Source of the DNA: Ruminococcaceae bacterium UBA3323
GTDB taxonomy: Bacteria; Bacillota; Clostridia; Oscillospirales; Acutalibacteraceae
Reading direction: 5' to 3'
NCBI GenBank assembly: GCA_002361935.1
Contig: DESD01000071.1
Location: forward strand, 33,790 to 55,446
Length of the DNA: 21,657 bases
Both the position numbers and the translations under genes were made by a program. The notes under the pieces were generated by a model, which saw nothing but the letters and a program-made list of their open reading frames with translations, did not search any database and had not been told where the DNA came from. Within the stretch, counting starts at the first letter, position 1; every line of letters starts with the position of its first letter. Below, piece after piece: positions 1-7,824 of the stretch.

Positions 1-2254
1 TGTTTCGGAATATGATGCAGGCTATAAGGCATTTGAAAAGGGCTCCGTTTCGGGTAGAGTATTCGACGATAAGGATTATGACGGTACTTTGGATGATGAA
101 GATAGTCTTGTGCCGGATGTAGAAGTTACTCTTAAACGCTTTACTTTTATAAACGGAAAGTGGGAAGAGGATACGGATTTCAATGCAATAACAGTAACGG
201 ATAAAAACGGTAATTATGCATTTGATAATCTTGACACATATGTGGCTGATGAAGATGCTGATTATCTTTATGGCTATGAAATCTGGGTAACGGATTCTCC
301 CGAGGGCTACGCCGTAACCAAGTATGTCAACGACAGCAGCCTTCTTGTAAACGGTCAGATTATCAAAGCAGATACCGAATTGCCGGAAATGCTTGGCGGA
401 AAGATTGTTGTTGCCGAGCCTGCGTCTGATAAATCAGGTGTGGATGCAAGCTTCGTTATTGAAAGCTATAATGTTGTTCTTGCCGATGATATTTCAGATT
501 ACAACGGCGGCTATAAGTTACAGGAATTCGCTTCCGTTTCGGGAAATGTATTTGATGATATCAATTATGACGGCATGATTGATGAGGAAGATGTGATGCT
601 TCCGAATATTCAGATTGGATTAAAACGCTTTGTATATGAAAACGGCGAATGGATTTTGGCTCAGGATGAGAATGACGAATTCTATCAGACAGCCGATACG
701 GATGAAAACGGCGGCTACAGCTTTACAAATCTTGAAACCTATATAAACGAAGATGGTGTAAACAAACTTTACGGTTATGAGCTTTATGCTGTAATTGAAA
801 ACAGATTTGCTACAAAATATCAGATGAACGGCGGCGAAGAGGACAGTGCTCTTACTGCTGAAACGTATCAGATTATTAAGAAAGATGCCGAGCTTCCGGA
901 AATGCTTGACGGCAAGCTTGTTCTTGCAAAGCCTGTAAGCGATGATGAACTTCAGAATACACCTTATATCGCTGAAAACTATGATGTTGTTCAGAGTGTA
1001 AATCTTATTCAGTATAACGCAGGTCTTGTTCCTGTTCGGGAATACAGTATCAGCGGTTATGTTTGGAATGATACGAACAGGGATGGCATTATCAGCGAAG
1101 ACGAACAGTATATGAGCGGTGTAAGTGTGACGCTTGAGCGTTTATATCTTATGGATGGCAAGTGGTATGCTCTTCCTGAGGAAGAGAATGCCGATGAGAA
1201 TGAAGTTGAAGCTCAGAGTGAAGATGCGGTTGAAGATGCTGAGGAAGAAAACCCCGATGTTGCAGTAACAGATGAAAACGGATACTATTCCTTCGGTAAT
1301 CTTCCGCTCTATACAGAGATTGACGGAAACAAAGTGGTATGCGGCTATAAAGTTAAGCTTGAGGAGCTGCCGAAGCTTTATTCAGTAACTGCTTATCATA
1401 CAAATCCATTAACCGAGGCTGAAGATGCAGAGAATGCAGACGAGGTTGAAAAGACCGATGTGTTTGATAATGATTTGAATGATAAAACAGGTTATCTGGA
1501 AGCTCCTGCTGATCTTATTGTTCTTGCTGAAACATCTGATGAAACAACACCTGAATATTATAATATTGATAATTTCAATATTTCCTATGGTGAATCTGTT
1601 GAACATTTGGATGCAGGTTTTGTTCCGTTCGGCACAGGCAGCATTGCCGGTGTTGTTTTCGAGGATGCAAATGAAAACGGTATTTATGATGACGGTGAAT
1701 TGATCTTTGAGGGAGAAACCGTTTACCTTGATTATTTTGTTGCCGAAAATGACGCTGAAGGCGGAGAAGCCACAGAAGGTAAGTTTGTAAATTACAATAA
1801 TATGAAGGCTGAAACGGATGAAAACGGTTGGTTTGTTTTTGAAAATCTTCCGGTTCTGGATGAAAATAATCAGCCATATATGTACAGACTTGATATGAAT
1901 AAGCCTTCAGAAAGAAGCTTCACAAAATCATTTGGTTTTGCTATAATGGGTGATGATAAGCTCAACATTCTTTCACAGGAAAGTGAAGAAAATGAAAATT
2001 CAGGTATTACACCTGTTATAACGCTTGCTGTTCCGAGAACAGATGAAAATTTCTATGATCTTAAATGGCAGCCGGATGGCTATAATCATACAAACGCTTA
2101 TCTTGGTCTGAGCGGGATTGAAGAAGGCGAAACGGTTTATACAGGTATTGATGATATCAATCCATGGATTGCCGCAGTTCCTGCTTCAGTTGTTGGTATG
2201 CTGGTTCTTGTGTTGATTATTGCCAAAGGCAGGAAAAGAAAGGAAACAAATTAA
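1..2254 (+). CDS. SdrD-B-like repeat surface protein with C-terminal membrane anchor (5' end outside the window)
   Basis: The reading frame is open from base 2, so the gene begins upstream of the window; a TTG at 89 lies inside a repeat and is not a real start. About 750 residues are visible. Four copies of a module of roughly 160-190 residues can be aligned. Each opens with a line of the type VSGxVFDDxNxDGxxDxxD (VSGRVFDD near nt 47, VSGNVFDD near 536, ISGYVWND near 1048, IAGVVFED near 1642), as in SdrD-B/Cna-B prealbumin-like domains, where the Asp-rich loop binds calcium. The third copy carries a very acidic insert (about nt 1180-1260). The C-terminus has a hydrophobic segment (WIAAVPASVVGMLVLVLIIA) and a basic tail, the layout of a sortase substrate, but no LPXTG; TVYTG precedes the segment. 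A class B sortase lies two genes downstream. The role is probably an extracellular stalk or adhesin; the ligand is unknown. Confidence 0.85.
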   Translation, partial: VSEYDAGYKAFEKGSVSGRVFDDKDYDGTLDDEDSLVPDVEVTLKRFTFINGKWEEDTDFNAITVTDKNGNYAFDNLDTYVADEDADYLYGYEIWVTDSPEGYAVTKYVNDSSLLVNGQIIKADTELPEMLGGKIVVAEPASDKSGVDASFVIESYNVVLADDISDYNGGYKLQEFASVSGNVFDDINYDGMIDEEDVMLPNIQIGLKRFVYENGEWILAQDENDEFYQTADTDENGGYSFTNLETYINEDGVNKLYGYELYAVIENRFATKYQMNGGEEDSALTAETYQIIKKDAELPEMLDGKLVLAKPVSDDELQNTPYIAENYDVVQSVNLIQYNAGLVPVREYSISGYVWNDTNRDGIISEDEQYMSGVSVTLERLYLMDGKWYALPEEENADENEVEAQSEDAVEDAEEENPDVAVTDENGYYSFGNLPLYTEIDGNKVVCGYKVKLEELPKLYSVTAYHTNPLTEAEDAENADEVEKTDVFDNDLNDKTGYLEAPADLIVLAETSDETTPEYYNIDNFNISYGESVEHLDAGFVPFGTGSIAGVVFEDANENGIYDDGELIFEGETVYLDYFVAENDAEGGEATEGKFVNYNNMKAETDENGWFVFENLPVLDENNQPYMYRLDMNKPSERSFTKSFGFAIMGDDKLNILSQESEENENSGITPVITLAVPRTDENFYDLKWQPDGYNHTNAYLGLSGIEEGETVYTGIDDINPWIAAVPASVVGMLVLVLIIAKGRKRKETN

Positions 2255-2276
2255 GGGAGGTTAACTCCTCCCTTAA
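2251..2276 (+). other. Perfect hairpin over the stop codon of the surface-protein gene
   Basis: TTAAGGGAGG (2251-2260) pairs perfectly with CCTCCCTTAA (2267-2276) around a 6-nt loop. The TAA stop (2252-2254) lies inside the stem and there is no T-tract after it, so a classical terminator is unlikely. The weak AAGG ribosome site of the next gene (2275-2278) overlaps the 3' arm. It may lower read-through or translation of the downstream genes relative to the surface protein (inference). Confidence 0.6.
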
Positions 2277-2285
2277 GGTAAAGCT

Positions 2286-3659
2286 ATGGCTAAGAACTTA
2301 AGTGTAAAATTCAAAATTATTATTTCAGTTATTATTGCTGTTGTTTTGTGTATTGCTTCAGCAGTGATATTCAAGGCTGCTGTTCATCAGCCGGATAATC
2401 TTGTTTTCAAGGGCCAAAGCGTTTCCTTAAGCAAGGAAAGAAAAAAGAATTATCATATCGGTTTATCATCGGCGGTTGCTGATGATAAACCGTATGCTTA
2501 TAACAGCGAGGCTATGTTTTATCTGAAAAAGCTTGTTTATCAGCCGTTGCTGCAGATTCATAATGACGGCTCGATAGAGTATCTTAATGCATCTGAGATT
2601 GTTTTTAAAAACGGCGGAACAGAGGCATATGTTTCTGTTGACAACAATGTTCGTTTCAGCAGCGGTGAACAGCTTTCTGCCGATATTGTCCTTAAATCCT
2701 ACGAATGGTTTATGAACAATGAAACAGACTATGCTGATTTGCTGCGTAAGATTGCTTCCATTGAAAAGCAGAATGAAAAAACGCTTGTTTTTCAGTTTAA
2801 GGAGGTAAGCTTTGACAACATAAAGGCGTTTGATATTCCCGTTATATATTTTGATGAGAATTCAAAGCCTGCACTCGGTACAGGCAGCTATGCTGTGGAA
2901 TCGCTCGTTTTTTACGGGGATATCACACTTTCTGAAAATAAGTATTCAGCGGATAAAGGTAAATACGAAAAAATTATTCTCAGTCCGATGAATTATAATA
3001 CTGTCGGCAGCTTAAATGAAAACCCTGATTTTGATGTTTTTTTGCTTAATAAGGAAACACAGTCAGAAGCTATTAAGGACAGTAAAGTTTACAATATTTT
3101 TGAAATAGGGCAGAGCAGAGGAAATTATCTGATATATAATATTGAAAAACCTTCAGCAAGACGTGCAGTATCTGCCCTTGTATCCGGCGAAGAATTTTTT
3201 GAAAGCACCCAGGACAGCGGCGCTTATTCCGTCGGGATTACGTCTGCCTATATGAAAAAGCCAAATTATTATTCCCTTATCAAGAAAGGCAGACTGGATG
3301 ATATAAAAAGCCTATCCATTGCCTATGATTATCAAGGTGTATCTTATAGTATTTTTTCTTCTTTGGCAGAACGCCTTGAAAATTCGGGTGTTGAGTGTCA
3401 GGGTGAAAATGTTGAAATTCTTGAAGCTGAGCAGAAAATCAAGGCAGATATTATTATTTATAACGGAAGATTATGCGATATTGTTAACAGCAGTGATACA
3501 AAGGCATTTTTTGATGAATATAAAAGTATGAATGCTAAAAATTTTAATAAAAATTTAGAAAAGTATTTTGCAAAGAAAACCACAATAGCTCCGCTCAGCA
3601 AAGATACGGTTTGGTATGCTTCGCTCGCAGGGCGTGATGATTTAAATTTGTTTGATTAA
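2286..3659 (+). CDS. Membrane-anchored protein related to family 5 (peptide-type) solute-binding proteins
   Basis: This is a 457-residue protein with one N-terminal hydrophobic segment (about residues 9-29). Cys22 is preceded by VVL and so lacks the small residue of a good lipobox; a membrane anchor is more likely than a lipoprotein. Residues 82-141 follow the SBP_bac_5 pattern: LVYQPLLQI, then NDGSIEYLNASE, then VRFSSGEQLSADIVLKSYEWF (the usual form is 'yegLl...dGk..p.LAes...vkFsdGepltAdDV'). A later GTGSYAVES resembles the conserved GTGPY segment. It is shorter than typical DppA/OppA proteins (over 500 residues), and no permease or ATPase genes lie beside it. It sits between a sortase substrate and a sortase, so it may have been recruited for a surface function such as peptide sensing. 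The family call is fairly firm; the ligand and role are unknown. Confidence 0.65.
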   Translation: MAKNLSVKFKIIISVIIAVVLCIASAVIFKAAVHQPDNLVFKGQSVSLSKERKKNYHIGLSSAVADDKPYAYNSEAMFYLKKLVYQPLLQIHNDGSIEYLNASEIVFKNGGTEAYVSVDNNVRFSSGEQLSADIVLKSYEWFMNNETDYADLLRKIASIEKQNEKTLVFQFKEVSFDNIKAFDIPVIYFDENSKPALGTGSYAVESLVFYGDITLSENKYSADKGKYEKIILSPMNYNTVGSLNENPDFDVFLLNKETQSEAIKDSKVYNIFEIGQSRGNYLIYNIEKPSARRAVSALVSGEEFFESTQDSGAYSVGITSAYMKKPNYYSLIKKGRLDDIKSLSIAYDYQGVSYSIFSSLAERLENSGVECQGENVEILEAEQKIKADIIIYNGRLCDIVNSSDTKAFFDEYKSMNAKNFNKNLEKYFAKKTTIAPLSKDTVWYASLAGRDDLNLFD

Positions 3660-3680
3660 TTCGTTTAAAGAGGTTCTGGT

Positions 3681-4388
3681 ATGGAAAGAAAACGAAAAAT
3701 CCGCATTGGAATTATAATTGCTTTGCTGGTTGCCGCTCTGGCAGCCGGGGGTTACTATATTTGGCAGGAAATGTATTCCCGTGTTCAGGAGCAAAAGGCT
3801 TTTGACAGAATTCATCAGCTTGTCAACGATGAAAACGGCAGGAACATTTCTCTTTTAATAGAGCAGAACAGGGATTGTGTCGGCTGGGTTTCCATTCCCG
3901 ATACTACGCTTGATTATCCGGTTATGCATACGCCCGATAATCCCCAGAAATACCTTAGGCTGAGTTTTGAGGAAAAATACAGCTTTTCAGGCGTGCCTTT
4001 CCTTGATGCAAGATGCAGTTTGGAAAGTGACAATTTAATTATTTACGGTCACAATCTGAAAAACGATACTATGTTTTCATCTCTTGGCGGATATATTCAG
4101 GAATCCTACAGCCGAAAGCATCCGCAGATAGAATTTGAAACAGAGCGTGAAAAGGCCGTTTATTCGGTTTTTGCAGTTGCTCAGGTTGATGAGGATGATG
4201 AATGGTATAATTTTGTTGATGCCCCAAACCGTAAAAATTTTGACAGTTATATTAAGACGGTTCAGGAAAAGGCGGATTATACTACAGATGCGGTACCCGA
4301 ATTCGGGCAGCAGCTGCTTACTTTAACAACTTGCTATGGTTCAAACAAAAGCGGACGATTAATTGTTGTTTCGGTTAAAGATAATTAA
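3681..4388 (+). CDS. srtB: Class B sortase
   Basis: Sortases are membrane-bound transpeptidases that cut a C-terminal sorting signal and join the protein to the cell wall or to another subunit. The 235-residue product has a basic N-terminus and one membrane segment (about 7-26) followed by the catalytic domain. The catalytic triad is visible: His124 in YGHNL, Cys218 in TLTTCYG and Arg226 in SGRLIVV. The lines CVGWVSIPDTTLDYPVM and SGVPFLDARC are typical of class B. The ATG at 3681 has an AAAGAGG ribosome site at 3667-3673. The likely local substrate is the repeat protein encoded upstream, whose signal is not LPXTG; class B enzymes often recognise other motifs. The family is certain; the substrate pairing is inferred from position. 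Confidence 0.93.
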   Translation: MERKRKIRIGIIIALLVAALAAGGYYIWQEMYSRVQEQKAFDRIHQLVNDENGRNISLLIEQNRDCVGWVSIPDTTLDYPVMHTPDNPQKYLRLSFEEKYSFSGVPFLDARCSLESDNLIIYGHNLKNDTMFSSLGGYIQESYSRKHPQIEFETEREKAVYSVFAVAQVDEDDEWYNFVDAPNRKNFDSYIKTVQEKADYTTDAVPEFGQQLLTLTTCYGSNKSGRLIVVSVKDN

Positions 4389-4428
4389 TATGATTTAAGG
4401 AATACAATACTTTTTTAGAGGAGAGAAT

Positions 4429-5541
4429 ATGAACGATAAAGGCTTAACAAAAAACGACTCCCTTGCTATCAAGGGAATTGCAATTATCATAATGGTATTT
4501 CATCATCTGTTCTGCGAGGTAAGCAGGTTTGACAGCTATGATGTCAGCTTTGCTCCTTTTTCTCAGGATTTTGTGGTTAGTGTAAGCCTGATGATGAAAA
4601 TATGCGTAAGTATTTTTGCCTTTATAACAGGTTATGGCTTGCTCAAATCTATTGCTAAAACACCTATAGACAGGACTTCTGTTTTTAAATGGAATGTAAC
4701 AAGGCTTTTAAAAACAATGTCCGGCTTCTATTTTGTTTATGTAATTGCTTTTGCTGCAACGCAGCTTATAAGCGGACTTCCTATGGAAACTTATTTCAGC
4801 GGTTCAAAGGTAAAAGGTCTTCTTTATGTTCTTGCTGATTTTTCAGGATTAAGCACACTTTTCGGTACGCCAAGACTGCTTGCAACCTGGTGGTATATGA
4901 GTGCGGCAATAATCTTTATTCTTCTTGTTCCTATTATTTACAGTGTATCAAAAAAAATAGGCTATCTGCCTGTCGTTGCAGTAGTTATTATATTACCAAG
5001 ACTGCTTAATGTCGGCTATCCCGGCGGAACAAATCCATACAGCTTTATTCTTCCAATGGTTTTCGGAATGATATTTTCTGATTATAATTTGTTTGAGAAG
5101 ATAAGTTCAATAAAGCCTAAAAATAAGATTGCTGCATATATAACGGATTTTCTTTTCTTTGGGTTGTCAATCCTGTTTTTCTATTATGTATCCATTAATT
5201 TTAAAACCTCGGAAGCATGGGAGCTTCTGTTTGGAGTAAGTCCGGTCTTCTTTATCTGCTTCTGCAGATATTGCATTGTCCGTATTCCTGTTTTAAAAAA
5301 CATTCTTGAATATCTTGGCAAACATTCCTTTACTTTGTTTTTAACACATAATTTTATAAGATATACGTATTTAAACGAATTTACGTACTCTTTCAAAAAC
5401 TTTATGTTAATTTTCATTGTGTTATTTGCTTTATCCTTGCTTCTTGCAGTTGTTATAGATTTCATCAAAAAACTTGTTCAGTATGATAAATTAATCAATA
5501 AATTGATTGTATTTTTAAATAAAAAAGTCGGTTCTGAATGA
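4429..5541 (+). CDS. Acyltransferase-3 family integral membrane protein
   Basis: The 370-residue protein has about ten predicted hydrophobic segments. Its N-terminus, LAIKGIAIIIMVFHHLF, has the conserved start of the acyltransferase-3 (OafA/NodX-type) family, including the His25-His26 pair in helix 1. Members move acyl groups, usually acetyl, onto extracellular sugars such as polysaccharide, peptidoglycan or teichoic acid. The gene starts 40 nt after the sortase gene with ribosome site AGAGGAGAG (4417-4425) and may be co-transcribed with it. That would suit modification of the cell envelope, but the acceptor cannot be named from sequence. The TGA stop lies inside the terminator hairpin that follows. 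Confidence 0.8.
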   Translation: MNDKGLTKNDSLAIKGIAIIIMVFHHLFCEVSRFDSYDVSFAPFSQDFVVSVSLMMKICVSIFAFITGYGLLKSIAKTPIDRTSVFKWNVTRLLKTMSGFYFVYVIAFAATQLISGLPMETYFSGSKVKGLLYVLADFSGLSTLFGTPRLLATWWYMSAAIIFILLVPIIYSVSKKIGYLPVVAVVIILPRLLNVGYPGGTNPYSFILPMVFGMIFSDYNLFEKISSIKPKNKIAAYITDFLFFGLSILFFYYVSINFKTSEAWELLFGVSPVFFICFCRYCIVRIPVLKNILEYLGKHSFTLFLTHNFIRYTYLNEFTYSFKNFMLIFIVLFALSLLLAVVIDFIKKLVQYDKLINKLIVFLNKKVGSE

Positions 5542-5554
5542 ACCGACTTTTTTT
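5521..5554. terminator. Bidirectional intrinsic terminator
   Basis: AAAAAAGTCGGTTC (5521-5534) pairs with GAACCGACTTTTTT (5540-5553) around the 5-nt loop TGAAT. A run of T follows on the + strand and the matching A-run gives a T-run on the - strand. It can therefore end both the acyltransferase transcript and the convergent transporter transcript that stops at 5563. The acyltransferase stop codon (5539-5541) lies at the loop/stem edge. Confidence 0.9.
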
Positions 5555-5562
5555 GTCTGTAT

Positions 5563-6729
5563 TTATACAAAACTATGTTCAATTGTAATAACCAGATTGA
5601 TATCAGGATGTGTTTCCTTGAATACGTTTCTTATTTCTTTTAATATAGTGTTGTTTTCTTTTTTATATTGATGCGGAATAACAAGATCAAAAATAAAGTT
5701 TGTATGTGTTTTTCCCTCAACAACTCTGAAATCATGGAATGAAAAACTTTCGTCATATTTTTTTATTATATCAGCTGTTAAAGCCTTGTATTTGTTGATT
5801 CTTTCATCATCTATAACAACGGGATCCATATGAATACAAATCATAATGTTCAGCTTTTTGCTTATGCGTTTTTCAACATTATCAATCATATCATGAAGCT
5901 TAAGCACATCAACATTACAGGGAACTTCTGCATGTGCAGAAGCAATAATTCTTCCCGGACCGTAGTCATGAACAATTAAATCGTGAACACCTGCAATATC
6001 GTTTTCTGCAAGCATGATATCTTCAATCTGTTTAACAAGCTCCGGGTCGGGGGCTTTTCCGATAAGATTGCTTATAATATCCTTTACAATTCCAATGCCT
6101 GCAATAATTACAATAACGGCAACAATAACACCAATGATACCGTCAGCCCTTTTAAATGGAGTGAAGGAAGAAATCAAAAGCGCTGCAATTGTTGCTGCAG
6201 TAGCAATGCAGTCATTTAAACTGTCCTGCTTAACTGCTTTCATATTAACATTGTTTGTGATTTTGAAAAGTTTGTTGTTGAAGAATGCCATCCAAAGCTT
6301 AACTGCAATTGAAACGATAAGAACAATCAGTGTTGCAATGCTGAATTTAACATCCTCGGGATGCAGGATTTTTTCAATGCTGCTTTTTCCGAGTTCAAAT
6401 CCCATCAGGAATATGAAAAAGGAAACAATAAGTGCGCTTATATATTCCATTCTTCCGTGTCCGAAAGGGTGATCCTCGTCCACAGGCTTTCCTGCCAGCT
6501 TTGCTCCGAAGATTGTAACAACATTGGAGCTTGCATCTGAAAGGTTGTTTACAGCGTCTGCCGTTATAGAAACGGAATTGGATAACGCACCAACAATAAA
6601 TTTAAAAATGCAAAGTATCAGGTTACAGAATATTCCTACTCCGCCGGATAACGTTCCGTATTTTTCTCTTGTTTTGACGTCCTTTGCATCTCCGTCTTTA
6701 ATAAATAACTTTATAATAAAACTGCCCAT
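5563..6729 (-). CDS. Cation diffusion facilitator (CDF) family metal efflux transporter
   Basis: The 388-residue protein has about six membrane segments followed by a soluble C-terminal domain (from about residue 225), as in YiiP-type CDF exporters. These exchange divalent metal for protons and export it. Visible motifs are the helix II line DAVNNLSD (Asp58, Asn62, Asp65), the cytoplasmic HPFGHGRMEY (87-96) and the helix V line DSLND (Asp169, Asp173). The DxxxD in helix V, in place of the HxxxD of zinc carriers, together with the HPFGHxRMEY line, resembles Mn-exporting members, so Mn2+ is my preferred substrate, though Zn, Fe or Co are not excluded. The start is the second of two overlapping ATGs, 6 nt after GGAGGG. 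It has its own promoter at 6758-6786. Confidence 0.9.
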   Translation of the reverse strand: MGSFIIKLFIKDGDAKDVKTREKYGTLSGGVGIFCNLILCIFKFIVGALSNSVSITADAVNNLSDASSNVVTIFGAKLAGKPVDEDHPFGHGRMEYISALIVSFFIFLMGFELGKSSIEKILHPEDVKFSIATLIVLIVSIAVKLWMAFFNNKLFKITNNVNMKAVKQDSLNDCIATAATIAALLISSFTPFKRADGIIGVIVAVIVIIAGIGIVKDIISNLIGKAPDPELVKQIEDIMLAENDIAGVHDLIVHDYGPGRIIASAHAEVPCNVDVLKLHDMIDNVEKRISKKLNIMICIHMDPVVIDDERINKYKALTADIIKKYDESFSFHDFRVVEGKTHTNFIFDLVIPHQYKKENNTILKEIRNVFKETHPDINLVITIEHSFV

Positions 6730-6757
6730 TCATTTCCCTCCGCATCAGTATTAAAAC

Positions 6758-6786
6758 ATAATATCACAAATTACTGAATAATACAA
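6758..6786 (-). promoter_or_regulatory. Probable sigma-A promoter of the CDF transporter gene
   Basis: On the - strand there is an extended -10, TGATATTAT (TATTAT at 6758-6763), with a weak -35 TTGTAT (6781-6786) 17 bp upstream. Transcription would start near 6751, giving a short leader before the GGAGGG ribosome site. An inverted repeat TGAATAA/TTATTCA (6775-6781 and 6793-6799) overlaps the -35 and could be an operator. Confidence 0.5.
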
Positions 6787-6839
6787 TTGCTGTTATTCAA
6801 TTTTATTTTGCTTCGGCGGAAATTATGGGGCATTTTTTA

Positions 6840-7307
6840 TTAGCCTTCATCGCTTTGCTTTTTTAAAAGAATTGTATTTAATTTTTTTACATTATGCTTT
6901 GCTCTGATATATTGTATAATCCATATCATCGCAAAAATTACAGCAAAAACTCCGAAATAGCTTAAAATGCCTTTAACACTGTGCTCCATCCAATAGGTTA
7001 TATAAGCTATCGGCATCATGATTACCGAAACAACCAGAAAATAAATACCCGTTTGCTTTACAATTCCCCAGCTTTCAATTTCCCATATTAATGAGGCAAG
7101 GGAAAATCCCATACCCAATATGCCGCACAAAAATGCCTGAAATAAAACAGCGTTTATTTCACTTCCCATTATAGCAGTCAATTCGGGCACACACGGGGAA
7201 TAATAGCCATTTGCCCATATTAAGGAAATAATGATGGTTATTACATACCCGATGGATAATCCGATTGAAAAGCCTGATATGCTGCGTCTTAGTATTTTCT
7301 TTTTCAT
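6840..7307 (-). CDS. DUF3021 family membrane protein
   Basis: The 155-residue protein has four hydrophobic segments and a basic C-terminal tail. It matches the DUF3021 pattern: a short N-terminal basic stretch, a first helix with GFSIGLSIGYVITIIISL, a mid-protein loop and a final helix followed by IRAKHNVKKLN. The family has no proven activity, but members are commonly encoded beside LytTR regulators, as here, and some are thought to hold or modulate the regulator at the membrane. Its ribosome site (TGAGGT) overlaps the stop codon of the upstream LytTR gene and the start follows within 10 nt, so the two are translationally coupled. No terminator with a T-run is visible after it. Confidence 0.82.
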   Translation of the reverse strand: MKKKILRRSISGFSIGLSIGYVITIIISLIWANGYYSPCVPELTAIMGSEINAVLFQAFLCGILGMGFSLASLIWEIESWGIVKQTGIYFLVVSVIMMPIAYITYWMEHSVKGILSYFGVFAVIFAMIWIIQYIRAKHNVKKLNTILLKKQSDEG

Positions 7308-7317
7308 TTATATTACC

Positions 7318-7758
7318 TCACATTCCTAAAATTTGTTTTATTTTTTTTACATACCGTCTTGATACGTAGGTTGTGGTTCCGTTTATCAGTTCAACATAAA
7401 TTGTGCCTGCAAAATTCAGATCAAAGCTTTTAACCTTTTTCAAATTAATAATTTCTGAATTTGAGATGCGAATAAACTGAGACGGATTTAATATCTCTTC
7501 CGCTTCATATAGTCTGATTTTCAGTACATATTCACCATTATCCGTAACTGCGGATACTTTGCCGTTGCATGCATATACTTTCAGCAAATCATTCTGCTCC
7601 AGAATTGTGATTTTTCCGTCTTTGATGCCGGAAAGAATTCCGGGATTATGTTCAGACAGCTTTTCCATAATGCTGTTTACTTCTTCTGTTAAGGAATCGG
7701 TTAATATAATTATTTTAGGCTCTTTGTATGAGCTGTCGATTTTTATTTCAACCTGCAT
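7318..7758 (-). CDS. Stand-alone LytTR-type DNA-binding regulator
   Basis: The 146-residue protein has a C-terminal LytTR domain (about residues 45-144). Diagnostic lines are EEILNPSQFIRISNSEIINLKKVKSF and the end GTTTYVSRRYVKKIKQILG, in which the RRYVKK helix follows the strand region that contacts DNA. It has no receiver domain, so it is not a classical response regulator. The first 45 residues (EIKIDSSYKEPKIIIL) match those of stand-alone LytTR proteins paired with DUF3021. LytTR proteins bind direct repeats about 21 bp apart, and just such repeats lie upstream of this gene's own promoter, suggesting autoregulation. The start has AAAGGAGA (7767-7774) 8 nt upstream. Confidence 0.92.
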   Translation of the reverse strand: MQVEIKIDSSYKEPKIIILTDSLTEEVNSIMEKLSEHNPGILSGIKDGKITILEQNDLLKVYACNGKVSAVTDNGEYVLKIRLYEAEEILNPSQFIRISNSEIINLKKVKSFDLNFAGTIYVELINGTTTYVSRRYVKKIKQILGM

Positions 7759-7785
7759 TTTTACGTTCTCCTTTCTTTGATAGTT

Positions 7786-7814
7786 ATTATATGAAAAGCA
7801 TATACTTCTTGCAA
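7786..7814 (-). promoter_or_regulatory. Promoter of the LytTR-DUF3021 unit
   Basis: On the - strand, -35 TTGCAA (7809-7814) and a consensus -10 TATAAT (7786-7791) are separated by exactly 17 bp. The leader is short and contains the AAAGGAGA ribosome site. The -35 is imperfect, which suits an activated promoter. Confidence 0.7.
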
Positions 7815-7824
7815 TGGTTTATCA

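Noticed and set aside
2251..2276. Hairpin as an intrinsic terminator
   Set aside because: No T-run after the stem; recorded as a hairpin of unknown role.
2340..2360. Lipobox in the SBP-like protein around Cys22
   Set aside because: The residues before the Cys (VVL) lack the small residue at -1, so a lipid anchor is unlikely.
5983..6472. Open frames on the + strand (78 and 152 residues)
   Set aside because: They are antisense to the CDF transporter gene, whose motifs are clear on the - strand.
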